This document shows positions 1 through 6,082 of a stretch of 16,517 nucleotides of DNA, piece by piece. Position numbers and translations under genes: made by a program. This stretch comes from M2408 sp044348665. Lineage in GTDB: Bacteria > Bacteroidota > Bacteroidia > Flavobacteriales_D > Crocinitomicaceae. The stretch covers positions 1 to 16,517 of the forward strand of contig JBIKSI010000075.1 in assembly GCA_044348665.1 (NCBI GenBank), written 5' to 3'. Below the pieces are notes generated by a model. It saw nothing but the letters and a program-made list of their open reading frames with translations, did no database searches and was not told where the DNA came from. Every line of letters starts with the position of its first letter. The first letter of the stretch is position 1.

Positions 1-681
1 ATCTTTATTGAAAAATAACATTGCTATTGCAGTTTCTCCTTTTGGAATTGTACTCAAGTTCACATCGTTGAAAAATTCATTTTTGGCAATACCCGAATAA
101 TTCAATTCAATGGAGTGATAAAGGTTATAACAGTCTTTCATGTGTGGAATTCGGCTTAGTCCACAATTGCTATCTTTTATCTTTTTATCTTCAAGAAAAT
201 TCTTCAGTCCAATCGATTTCTCATTTGACAAAATATAGCAAAAATCTAGGACAGATTTACGTTCCTTTTCCATTGGATTTACTATCTTCTTTTCCAAACC
301 TCTAGCTTTTTTTATTTGTGAATAAGCATAATTTGCGAAAGATAGTTCACATTGCTTACTAAGAAAAAGATTAATTGAAATCTCTTCAAAAAGTGGATGT
401 TTATATAATATACATTTCTCTGGAACATTTAACATTTCCAAAATATTGGGACTGTTGTTTGCACACAATTCAATAAACTTTCTCAGTTCGTAATAAACGA
501 TGTCATTCGATTCATTGTTTACTTGTCCAATATAATCCAAAGAATAGAAAATATCCTTTGGTAAAATAAAAACTCCTTTGATATCAGTGTCAGAACTTAT
601 GGTATCTAAACCATAAGCTCTACTGCCACTGATGCATTCAAAAATAATATGTCCTGATTGTTTTAATTCGTCTATTGTCAT
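1..681 (-). CDS. RlaP-type nucleotidyltransferase, partial (C-terminus beyond left edge)
   Basis: The reverse strand from the ATG at 681 is open for 227 codons to base 1, so the C-terminus is missing. The N-terminus carries SGSRAYGLDT (residues 18-27) followed by SSDTDIKG, the glycine-serine plus DxD signature of polymerase-beta-type nucleotidyltransferases; the GSRAYG form is typical of the RlaP family (Pfam PF10127), named for its association with RNA ligases. The two Asp of DTD would bind catalytic metal. The gene begins inside the stop codon of its upstream neighbour (ATGA, 4-nt overlap), so translation is probably coupled. It is a diverged paralogue of that neighbour and probably the last or near-last gene of the RNA-repair unit. 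Family assignment is good; the substrate (a nucleotide added to or removed from an RNA end) is inferred from rtcB nearby. Confidence 0.85.
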   Translation of the reverse strand, partial: MTIDELKQSGHIIFECISGSRAYGLDTISSDTDIKGVFILPKDIFYSLDYIGQVNNESNDIVYYELRKFIELCANNSPNILEMLNVPEKCILYKHPLFEEISINLFLSKQCELSFANYAYSQIKKARGLEKKIVNPMEKERKSVLDFCYILSNEKSIGLKNFLEDKKIKDSNCGLSRIPHMKDCYNLYHSIELNYSGIAKNEFFNDVNLSTIPKGETAIAMLFFNKD

Positions 682-1424
682 GATATTTCATTTATGAAAA
701 AATTATCAAAATCAGCAAAATTTGCTTTATTTCCTTTGATCGAATCTTTCAAGTGATTATTTTCAAGAACAATCTCAGTCACCAAAGCTAATAATTCATC
801 TTTAATAACTGCTTGTCCAGATTCATTTGTTTTAGCTTTGCATTCTATTAGTAAGTCAAAAGCTTTAGCACTTTCACTATCGATCAGCTCATATAGTTCT
901 TGAAAAACTACTGGTGGAATTGTCTCTTTCTTCAAGATCCAATTAGCGCAAAAAGCTGTTCTAGTTGCATAGAAAAAAACCTTAAGTTTCAAATCTTTTG
1001 ATTGCAGTTGCTCATAAAACCCTTTATTCATGCTATGGTAATGATAAAATCCCGCAATTGGATTGAAATTATCTCTTGCTAATTTTTTCATAGCTGCCAA
1101 TGTTCCGTTTTTATCTATGTAAATGATCGGAGAAAAAAGCCACCCCAAAAAGGAAGCATTTGACTTTGCCAATAACAATGTTGCTTTTTTTAAATCCCAT
1201 CCAGAACCATCCAAATCATCCTCAGTCATAAATTCAATACTGTCTTTGGAATCCCACAAGCTAAGGTAGTTTTCCATTTTTCGTTTATATACAAAGCGAA
1301 TATCGAAATCTGAATCTGGCGAAGCAAATCCCCAGGCTCTGCTTCCAGACTCAACCGCAAAAAGAATTTCAATATTGTATTGTTGTTCTATTTCGTGTAA
1401 TTTTTTAAGTATTTGAGCTTTCAT
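678..1424 (-). CDS. RlaP-type nucleotidyltransferase
   Basis: A 248-residue protein counted from the ATG at 1424. A TTG at 1457 would add 11 residues, but the family-like sequence starts at MKAQILKKLH, so I prefer 1424. The active-site segment SGSRAWGFASPDSDFDIRF (about residues 26-44) holds the GS motif and the DxD metal ligands (DFD). The rest is helical, as in PF10127 RlaP proteins, with Tyr/Phe-rich FYHYHSMNKGFYE in the middle. No signal peptide or membrane segment, so it is cytoplasmic. It overlaps the downstream paralogue by 4 nt. Upstream, a palindrome at 1513-1531 and an ACTTTGT box match those in front of rtcB, so it probably has its own promoter under the same control. The start has no clear Shine-Dalgarno. 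The enzyme class is well supported; the reaction on RNA is inferred. Confidence 0.88.
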   Translation of the reverse strand: MKAQILKKLHEIEQQYNIEILFAVESGSRAWGFASPDSDFDIRFVYKRKMENYLSLWDSKDSIEFMTEDDLDGSGWDLKKATLLLAKSNASFLGWLFSPIIYIDKNGTLAAMKKLARDNFNPIAGFYHYHSMNKGFYEQLQSKDLKLKVFFYATRTAFCANWILKKETIPPVVFQELYELIDSESAKAFDLLIECKAKTNESGQAVIKDELLALVTEIVLENNHLKDSIKGNKANFADFDNFFINEIS

Positions 1425-1494
1425 AATTTCATTTTTTCTTGAATTCCCCCATACCAAATTGCATGAGGGATTGTGTTGTTATTTTATTTATAGT

Positions 1495-1531
1495 ACAAAG
1501 TAAAAACATAACTACGCAATTATTTTGCGTA
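1495..1531 (-). promoter_or_regulatory. Palindromic operator copy B with promoter box, upstream of the nucleotidyltransferase pair
   Basis: Arms TACGCAA (1513-1519) and TTGCGTA (1525-1531) flank TTATT. The 20 nt 1512-1531 are identical to 3636-3655 in the rtcB/WYL intergenic region. On the minus strand an ACTTTGT box (1495-1501) lies 12 nt beyond the arm, exactly as at rtcB; ACTTTG fits the end of the Bacteroidota -7 element TAnnTTTG with one mismatch. The site sits 10 nt past the stop of the 193-residue gene, so it could also be read as an RNA hairpin, but no T-run follows it on the minus strand, which argues against a terminator. Binding by the WYL protein is inferred. Confidence 0.65.
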
Positions 1532-1541
1532 ATAAAATAAT

Positions 1542-2123
1542 TTATTTCCAAAATTGAAACCATTTTTTAATTTTAGCTTCAATCTCACTGTTTTTTAATT
1601 GTTCTGGAATTACTTTTTTTAATTCTATTCCATTTTTGAGCAACTGGATTGATTCTTCACGATTCAACCCTTGTAATTTCTCTAAGTAGGATTTTGAATA
1701 AACTATAAACTCATTTTTTACTTCTTGCTTTTCAATGTATCCATCTTTCGCCAGATCCCAGTCATCGGCACAATAGTATATTTGTGAAATAAGATAATAA
1801 TCATTATTCCAATCATAGAAATAACAAATGTTTTTGATGAGATTTTCAATTGCTTCATCAGATTTGTATTCTAATAAAACCTCACAATTATATTTTACAA
1901 TTTGGATTAAACATTCTTCTTTGTCAAAATAAGCGAAGCAAAATTTTTCTAATTCCTTAAATACATGTTTAGAATTTAGATTAATATTCACTAATTCAAA
2001 TATTATATCGTTTTTCAATAATTGACTATTTACATAATCATCATTATAAAGCCAAGTTTCAAACTCCTTCAACGAAAGAGTTTGAGACATGAACTTGAAT
2101 AACATTTCCTTTAGTTTTTTCAT
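1542..2123 (-). CDS. Hypothetical protein in the rtcB operon
   Basis: 193 residues, starting 30 nt after the rtcB stop and therefore almost certainly co-transcribed with it. I do not recognise the family. The protein is rich in Lys, Glu, Asn and aromatic residues (many Tyr, Trp and Phe), has no signal peptide or membrane helix, and looks all-helical. The N-terminal LSLKEFETWLYND (about residues 17-29) resembles the opening of small immunity-type proteins of toxin systems, but this is a loose impression, not an assignment. Cys residues (positions about 62, 70, 79, 100 and 118) are scattered without a metal-binding spacing. The ATG at 2123 has only a weak purine stretch (AAGAAA) before it. Position suggests a role with RtcB, for example as an accessory or damage-recognition factor. 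Confidence 0.75.
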   Translation of the reverse strand: MKKLKEMLFKFMSQTLSLKEFETWLYNDDYVNSQLLKNDIIFELVNINLNSKHVFKELEKFCFAYFDKEECLIQIVKYNCEVLLEYKSDEAIENLIKNICYFYDWNNDYYLISQIYYCADDWDLAKDGYIEKQEVKNEFIVYSKSYLEKLQGLNREESIQLLKNGIELKKVIPEQLKNSEIEAKIKKWFQFWK

Positions 2124-2153
2124 TATTTCTTGTTATTTCTGTTTTGCAAACAA

Positions 2154-3578
2154 CTACAATTTCTGCATTTTTGCACGTTTCTTCATTTTCCAAGGAGCAT
2201 TTTTCTCAAAATCACCCGCCATAATACAACCAAAAGGTAGCACTTCGTCAATGACTGTTCCCAAACCAAACTCTTTCATTTGATTTCTTACCGTTTCAGC
2301 ACTTTTGTAGGCACTTGGTAATTCGGTAATGTCAATCTCATTTGAAAAAAAACGCACGTCCAAACCCATTGTTTCTTCAGCGAAAATCTCATCAATTAAT
2401 TTCTCTCCCTTACTTTTTCTATGTGTGGTTCTGCTAATATTTCTACCCGCTCCATGAGGAGCAAATCCTAAGTTATTTGCTGTTGTTTCTCCATCAACAA
2501 TTAAGATTGGTTCAGCCATATTTAATGGAATCAATCGTGGTCCAGTTATATCATTCATAAATTTACTATCTAACGGAGTTGCACCTTTTGCATGGTAAAA
2601 TAAATCTCCATCCTTGAAAACAAAGTTGTGTTCATTCCAAAATCTATTTTCGACACTCGCACCAGTTTCTGTGGCAATTAAATCATGAATAACAGTATGA
2701 TTTAACTTTGTCCATTCTCTTATTGTCTGCAATGCATCCCAATAATTTTGACCTTCTTCCGTATCAAAAGGAATCCAAGCGTTTTGTTTCATGGTGTCAG
2801 GGGATAAGATTTTTCTAAAATTTTCTGCCACATGCATTCCTTGATCGTATAATTTTGCACCAGGAGCTCTCGAACCATGATGTGTCACAACAACGGTGTT
2901 ACCTGTTGACTTCAATTTTCCAACATATAAGAAATGATTTCCATCACCTTGCGTACCTAAATGTTCTTGTGCTAATGACAGCATTTTAACAGATCTAAGA
3001 AATGGATTAGATTCAAACTTTGCAATTAATTCTGTTGGCAATGCAAATTGCTTACCTCTTGGACGACCACCTGGACCAAAATGAGTGCTAGCATGTGCTG
3101 CATCTAAAATCGCTTTAGGATCTACTTTGCCAAAATCTGTCAACATGACTGAACAGCAAATATCCGCGCTATGCATCCCAGGATGAATGGCATTTTTCGC
3201 AACAGCAACTCCTCCGACTGGTATTAATCCCGCTGGACCAGTTGGGCAAGCATCAGGCATAATTGATCCACCAACCAGAGTTGGAGTCTTCATTAATTCA
3301 TTCATAGATTCGATAACTTTTTCTACATTATCGATTTCCAATTCGTTTTCAGCTTTTATGTTTATAGAAAATGGTGTTGGTTCTGATTTCAATGGAATTG
3401 TATTTGGCAATCTGAATTGTTCCAAATAATTCATCATATCTTTTTCATCCAATTCATTCGTATTAATATGTTCTATTGCATCTTTGAACCATTTCCCAGG
3501 TCTAAATCCAAGTTCGATTAGTGTGTTTCCGTCAATTTTCATTTTTTTCTTTTTTAATGGTAACTCTGCCAACCCCAT
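2154..3578 (-). CDS. rtcB: RtcB family RNA-splicing ligase
   Basis: RtcB joins RNA 2',3'-cyclic-phosphate or 3'-phosphate ends to 5'-OH ends, using GTP and Mn(II) through a guanylylated His. In the 474-residue reading the key elements are present in order: SADIC (D139, C141; metal ligands), GDGNHF (H215), THHGSR (H234), EHNF (H317), HAKGATP (329-335) and APHGAGRNISR with H375 as the likely GMP-accepting His. All expected metal ligands are there, so it should be active. It is cytoplasmic. The start is uncertain: the ATG at 3542 (codon 13, MKIDGNTLIELGF) matches the usual family N-terminus better than MGLAELPLKKKK, giving 462 residues. The gene heads the minus-strand RNA-repair unit and is divergent from the WYL regulator; a palindrome lies 58 nt upstream of the 3578 start. 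The usual sigma-54 activator RtcR and the cyclase RtcA are not in this window. Confidence 0.95.
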   Translation of the reverse strand: MGLAELPLKKKKMKIDGNTLIELGFRPGKWFKDAIEHINTNELDEKDMMNYLEQFRLPNTIPLKSEPTPFSINIKAENELEIDNVEKVIESMNELMKTPTLVGGSIMPDACPTGPAGLIPVGGVAVAKNAIHPGMHSADICCSVMLTDFGKVDPKAILDAAHASTHFGPGGRPRGKQFALPTELIAKFESNPFLRSVKMLSLAQEHLGTQGDGNHFLYVGKLKSTGNTVVVTHHGSRAPGAKLYDQGMHVAENFRKILSPDTMKQNAWIPFDTEEGQNYWDALQTIREWTKLNHTVIHDLIATETGASVENRFWNEHNFVFKDGDLFYHAKGATPLDSKFMNDITGPRLIPLNMAEPILIVDGETTANNLGFAPHGAGRNISRTTHRKSKGEKLIDEIFAEETMGLDVRFFSNEIDITELPSAYKSAETVRNQMKEFGLGTVIDEVLPFGCIMAGDFEKNAPWKMKKRAKMQKL

Positions 3579-3618
3579 TGTTGACAGAGGTTCTTGTGTA
3601 TTTTCCTATTTGAACAAG

Positions 3619-3656
3619 ACAAAGTTCTAAATGGTCTACGCAATTATTTTGCGTAG
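3619..3656. promoter_or_regulatory. Palindromic operator copy A in the rtcB/WYL divergent promoter region
   Basis: Arms CTACGCAA (3636-3643) and TTGCGTAG (3649-3656) flank TTATT, a perfect 8-5-8 inverted repeat. It is the only strong symmetric site in the 105-bp gap between rtcB and the WYL gene and shares 20 identical bases with copy B at 1512-1531. On the minus strand AACTTTGT (3619-3626) lies at the same offset as at copy B. The geometry puts the palindrome over the expected -33 region, compatible with repression or with class-II-type activation. The natural candidate binder is the WYL protein made from the divergent gene (autoregulation inferred). Confidence 0.7.
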
Positions 3657-3679
3657 TATTAAAAAAATAATTAATTTTA
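3648..3679 (+). promoter_or_regulatory. Possible promoter of the WYL-dioxygenase gene
   Basis: TTTG at 3648-3651, inside the right arm of the palindrome, is followed after 20 nt by TAATTTTA (3672-3679), one mismatch from the Bacteroidota -7 element TAnnTTTG. The box ends only 4 nt before the ATG at 3684, so the transcript would be almost leaderless. If real, protein bound to the palindrome would cover the -33 element and control the gene's own expression. Confidence 0.35.
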
Positions 3680-3683
3680 GTTC

Positions 3684-5408
3684 ATGGCACAAAATAAAAA
3701 TGCGTTAATAAGATATAGAACAATTGATAAATGCTTGCAAAACAGCTATCGTAACTGGACTTTAGAAGATTTAATTGAAGCATGTTCAGATGCTTTGTAT
3801 GAATATGAAGGAAAAGATACAAATGTTAGTAAGCGAACGATTCAATTAGATATTCAGTTAATGCGAAGTGACAAATTGGGTTATAATGCTCCGATTGAGG
3901 TTTATGACAAGAAATTCTATCGCTATGAAGATCCAGATTTTACAATCACAGATATTCCATTAAATGAAAACGATATGCATGTTCTTTCTGAGACGGTAGA
4001 AATGTTGAAGCAATTCAAAGACTTTTCATTGTTCTCAGAGTTGGGTGGAATTATTCAACGATTAGAAGATAAAATTTACACCGAAAAAACGAATAGACCT
4101 TCCATCATTCATTTGGATAAAAATGATCAATTGAAAGGATTGGAACATTTGGATGTTTTATATCAAGCCATTCTTAAGAAAATGGTTTTGAAAATTAATT
4201 ATCAATCGTTTAAAGCAAATGAAAGTTCAGTAATTACTTTTCATCCTTTTATTTTAAAAGAATTTAATAACAGGTGGTTTTTAGTAGGCAAAAAGAATGG
4301 CAAAAGTAATATTGTAACACTAGCATTGGATCGGATTATAAAAATAGATTTTGATTCAAAACTTAAATATATTGACGAGGCTTTCGATGGTGATACTTAT
4401 TACAAAAATACGATTGGAGTTACGGTTCTCGATGAGCGATTTGTTGAAAAAATAGTTTTAAAAATAAATGCTAGCAATGCTCCTTATGTCATAACAAAAC
4501 CCTTACATCATTCTCAAAAATTATTAGAGGAACTGCCAAATGGCTCTATCATCGTAGAATTATACTTGCACCTAAATTTTGAATTGGAACGCGTAATTTT
4601 GGGTTTTGGAGATTCTATGCAGGTTTTAAAGCCCATGTCATTGAAACGCAAAATTCAGGAAAAGTTTCAAAATAGCCTTGATCTGTACAAATCTCAAGTT
4701 TCAGTTTCTCAAGCTGTAGTTGCTGCGCAAAAACTTCAAAAAAATGGGTATGCAATTTTAAATGATGTTTATACACGAACCGAAATTCGCCTCATTGGTA
4801 AAATACTTCATGATTACTTCGCAGATAAAGATGAACAAACATTTGGGAAGAGAAAATTATTGAAAGATATACCTTCTTTAAAAATGCACCTTATAAATGA
4901 AAATATTTTGCAAATGGTAAAGAGTATAGATTCCAATGCATTTCTAAGCAAGGCGATTTATTTTGATAAACCCGATGACACTAACTGGTATGTAACTTGG
5001 CATCAGGATATTCCGATAAATGTTAAAGAAAAAATTGAAACGGAAGGTTTTAAAGCTTGGACAAAAAAGAAAGACATACATTCTGTTTGTCCTCCCCTTG
5101 AAATTCATAAAAACATCTTTACAATTCGCATTCATCTTGACTCCACTAATGATCAGAATGGAGCTTTAAAAGTTGTGCCAGGTTCTCACACAAAACAATT
5201 CTCTGATGAAGAAAGAGAAAAGATTACCTCACAAATCGCACCTACAATCATTGAAGTTAGGGAAGGTGGAGTGCAATTAATGAAACCTTTGCTTTTGCAT
5301 TCTTCTTCAAAATCACTATCTCAAAAACGCCGAAGGGTAATCCACCTTGAATTTTGTTCACTTGATTTAGCAAATGGTTTGGAGTGGTTGGAACGTGAAG
5401 TGTTGTAA
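3684..5408 (+). CDS. WYL-domain transcriptional regulator fused to a PhyH-like Fe(II)/2OG dioxygenase domain
   Basis: 574 residues in one uninterrupted frame. Residues 1-85 form a winged helix-turn-helix of the kind preceding WYL domains. Residues about 155-225 are the WYL ligand-binding domain, with NRWFLVG (196-202) as its signature, and about 245-335 is the C-terminal extension usual for these regulators. A normal WYL regulator would end near 330. Here a second domain (about 345-565) resembles phytanoyl-CoA dioxygenases: NGYAILNDV, then WHQD with H440 and D442 as metal ligands, the IRIHLDS..NGALKVVPGSH segment (481-502), H539 as distal His and R550 eleven residues later as the 2-oxoglutarate-binding Arg. 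All catalytic residues appear intact. It is divergent from rtcB, with the shared palindrome between them, and therefore probably controls the RNA-repair genes. The dioxygenase substrate is unknown; it could be a sensor or act on nucleic acid or a small molecule. No clear terminator follows. Confidence 0.9.
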   Translation: MAQNKNALIRYRTIDKCLQNSYRNWTLEDLIEACSDALYEYEGKDTNVSKRTIQLDIQLMRSDKLGYNAPIEVYDKKFYRYEDPDFTITDIPLNENDMHVLSETVEMLKQFKDFSLFSELGGIIQRLEDKIYTEKTNRPSIIHLDKNDQLKGLEHLDVLYQAILKKMVLKINYQSFKANESSVITFHPFILKEFNNRWFLVGKKNGKSNIVTLALDRIIKIDFDSKLKYIDEAFDGDTYYKNTIGVTVLDERFVEKIVLKINASNAPYVITKPLHHSQKLLEELPNGSIIVELYLHLNFELERVILGFGDSMQVLKPMSLKRKIQEKFQNSLDLYKSQVSVSQAVVAAQKLQKNGYAILNDVYTRTEIRLIGKILHDYFADKDEQTFGKRKLLKDIPSLKMHLINENILQMVKSIDSNAFLSKAIYFDKPDDTNWYVTWHQDIPINVKEKIETEGFKAWTKKKDIHSVCPPLEIHKNIFTIRIHLDSTNDQNGALKVVPGSHTKQFSDEEREKITSQIAPTIIEVREGGVQLMKPLLLHSSSKSLSQKRRRVIHLEFCSLDLANGLEWLEREVL

Positions 5409-5562
5409 TTGATAGACTATAAATTGAAAATTAAGCTGTTGTTTATCAATAATTTAAAATTGAAATAACTAAAAAATAATAATAGGTCTAACATTTACCA
5501 ATTTTTATGTGAGGATGCAAACTATTTAACAATCCACAGCAGCAAAGTTATTTTTATAAATC

Positions 5563-5598
5563 AAAAAACCCTCAAAATCAACAGATTAAGAGGGTTTT
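5563..5598 (-). terminator. Rho-independent terminator of the tRNA unit
   Basis: Read on the minus strand, AAAACCCTC (5598-5590) pairs perfectly with GAGGGTTTT (5573-5565) across a 16-nt loop, and the T-run continues to TTTTTT before GATTTATA. It starts 1 nt after the 3' end of tRNA-Leu, so it ends that transcript. Confidence 0.85.
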
Positions 5599-5599
5599 G

Positions 5600-5683
5600 T
5601 ACTCGGAGCGGGACTTGAACCCGCACGCCCATACAGGCACAGGATTTTAAGTCCGGCGTGTCTACCAATTCCACCATCCGAGC
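5600..5683 (-). tRNA. tRNA-Leu(UAA)
   Basis: The minus strand folds into an 84-nt class II tRNA. The acceptor GCTCGGA pairs with TCCGAGT (closing G-U), the discriminator is A, the D arm is GTG/CAC with GGTAGA in the loop, the anticodon loop is CTTAAAA (anticodon TAA), the variable arm is GCC/GGC, and the T arm is GCGGG-TTCAAGT-CCCGC. CCA is not encoded. The anticodon stem CCGGA/TCCTG has a C-U mismatch at its second pair (28-42). It is the last gene of a two-tRNA transcript with a terminator directly behind it. Confidence 0.93.
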
Positions 5684-5753
5684 GGACTTCTTTTGCTTCG
5701 GTGCGTCTACCTCCCGATAATTATCGTGATCAACCATCCGAGCGGACTTCTTT
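5673..5753. repeat. 21-nt direct repeat covering the tRNA-Leu 5' end and its leader
   Basis: The 21 bases at 5673-5693 recur exactly at 5733-5753, 60 nt away. Each copy contains the first 11 nt of tRNA-Leu plus the 10 nt before it (minus-strand sense AAAGAAGTCC then GCTCGGATGGT). Between the copies is the perfect 12-nt palindrome CGATAATTATCG (5715-5726). Confidence 0.85.
5700..5743 (-). pseudogene. tRNA-Leu 5'-fragment (duplicated remnant)
   Basis: In minus-strand sense this starts with the same 11 bases as the functional tRNA-Leu (GCTCGGATGGT), then a different stretch with the palindrome CGATAATTATCG, then GGTAGACGC, which resembles the D-loop and stem of tRNA-Leu (GGTAGACACGC). No anticodon or T arm follows, so it cannot be a working tRNA. 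It lies in the spacer between tRNA-Gly and tRNA-Leu and keeps the leader sequence too. It looks like a partial duplication with an insertion, or a spacer with a processing role; the first is the simpler reading. Confidence 0.55.
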
Positions 5754-5760
5754 ATTTTTG

Positions 5761-5833
5761 AGCGGGAGACGAGATTCGAACTCGCGACCCCAACCTTGGC
5801 AAGGTTGTGCTCTACCAACTGAGCTACTCTCGC
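5761..5833 (-). tRNA. tRNA-Gly(GCC)
   Basis: The minus strand gives a 73-nt cloverleaf: acceptor GCGAGAG with CTCCCGC, D arm GCTC/GAGC, anticodon stem CAACC/GGTTG with loop TTGCCAA (anticodon GCC), five-base variable loop, T arm GCGAG-TTCGAAT-CTCGT, discriminator T, no encoded CCA. The fourth acceptor pair is an A-C mismatch (A4, C69), where G-C would be expected. It is the first gene after the promoter at 5881-5911. Confidence 0.93.
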
Positions 5834-5880
5834 ATTCAAGCTGAGCTTAAACTCAACTAACTTCCCGTTGAAAGCGGTTG

Positions 5881-5911
5881 CAAAGATAAGTACTTTTTTT
5901 TAATTTTCAAA
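5881..5911 (-). promoter_or_regulatory. Bacteroidota-type promoter of the tRNA unit
   Basis: On the minus strand TTTG (5911-5908), a 19-nt spacer and TATCTTTG (5888-5881) match the Bacteroidota housekeeping sigma consensus exactly (TTTG, about 19 nt, TAnnTTTG). It lies 47 nt before the tRNA-Gly 5' end. An A/T-tract in the spacer and upstream fits a strong stable-RNA promoter. Confidence 0.85.
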
Positions 5912-6028
5912 GATTTTTTCAAAAAAAATCAATATATTTTTTTTGAATCGAAATACAAAATCCCAAAATTGTTTTAAATCAGACTTTTACATGACCAATA
6001 TCAACAAAAAACAGATGAGAAATCATAG

Positions 6029-6056
6029 TTGTAAAATTAAAACATTCTCAAATTTG
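6029..6056 (+). promoter_or_regulatory. Candidate promoter of the secreted-protein operon
   Basis: TTG (6029-6031), 17 nt, then CAAATTTG (6049-6056), one mismatch from TAnnTTTG, 26 nt before the ATG at 6083. It is the best match in the 5912-6082 gap, which is otherwise A/T-rich without evident structure. Confidence 0.4.
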
Positions 6057-6082
6057 CATTATTAAACTATAAAAACAACAAA

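Noticed and set aside
1513..1531. Palindrome copy B as a terminator of the rtcB unit
   Set aside because: On the minus strand no T-run follows the stem directly, and the same sequence occurs upstream of rtcB at the same promoter spacing, which favours an operator.
2949..2955. A further TTGCGTA, half of the operator palindrome, inside rtcB
   Set aside because: There is no matching TACGCAA arm at the right spacing and it lies in a coding region; a chance occurrence is expected.
5408..5450. ATTGATA/TATCAAT inverted repeat behind the WYL-dioxygenase gene as its terminator
   Set aside because: Seven A/T-rich pairs with a 29-nt loop and no T-run; too weak to call.
5561..5839. A 92-codon minus-strand ORF
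   Set aside because: It is a read-through of tRNA-Leu and tRNA-Gly and their spacer; peptides such as ARMVELVDTPDLKS are a known artefact of translating tRNA genes.
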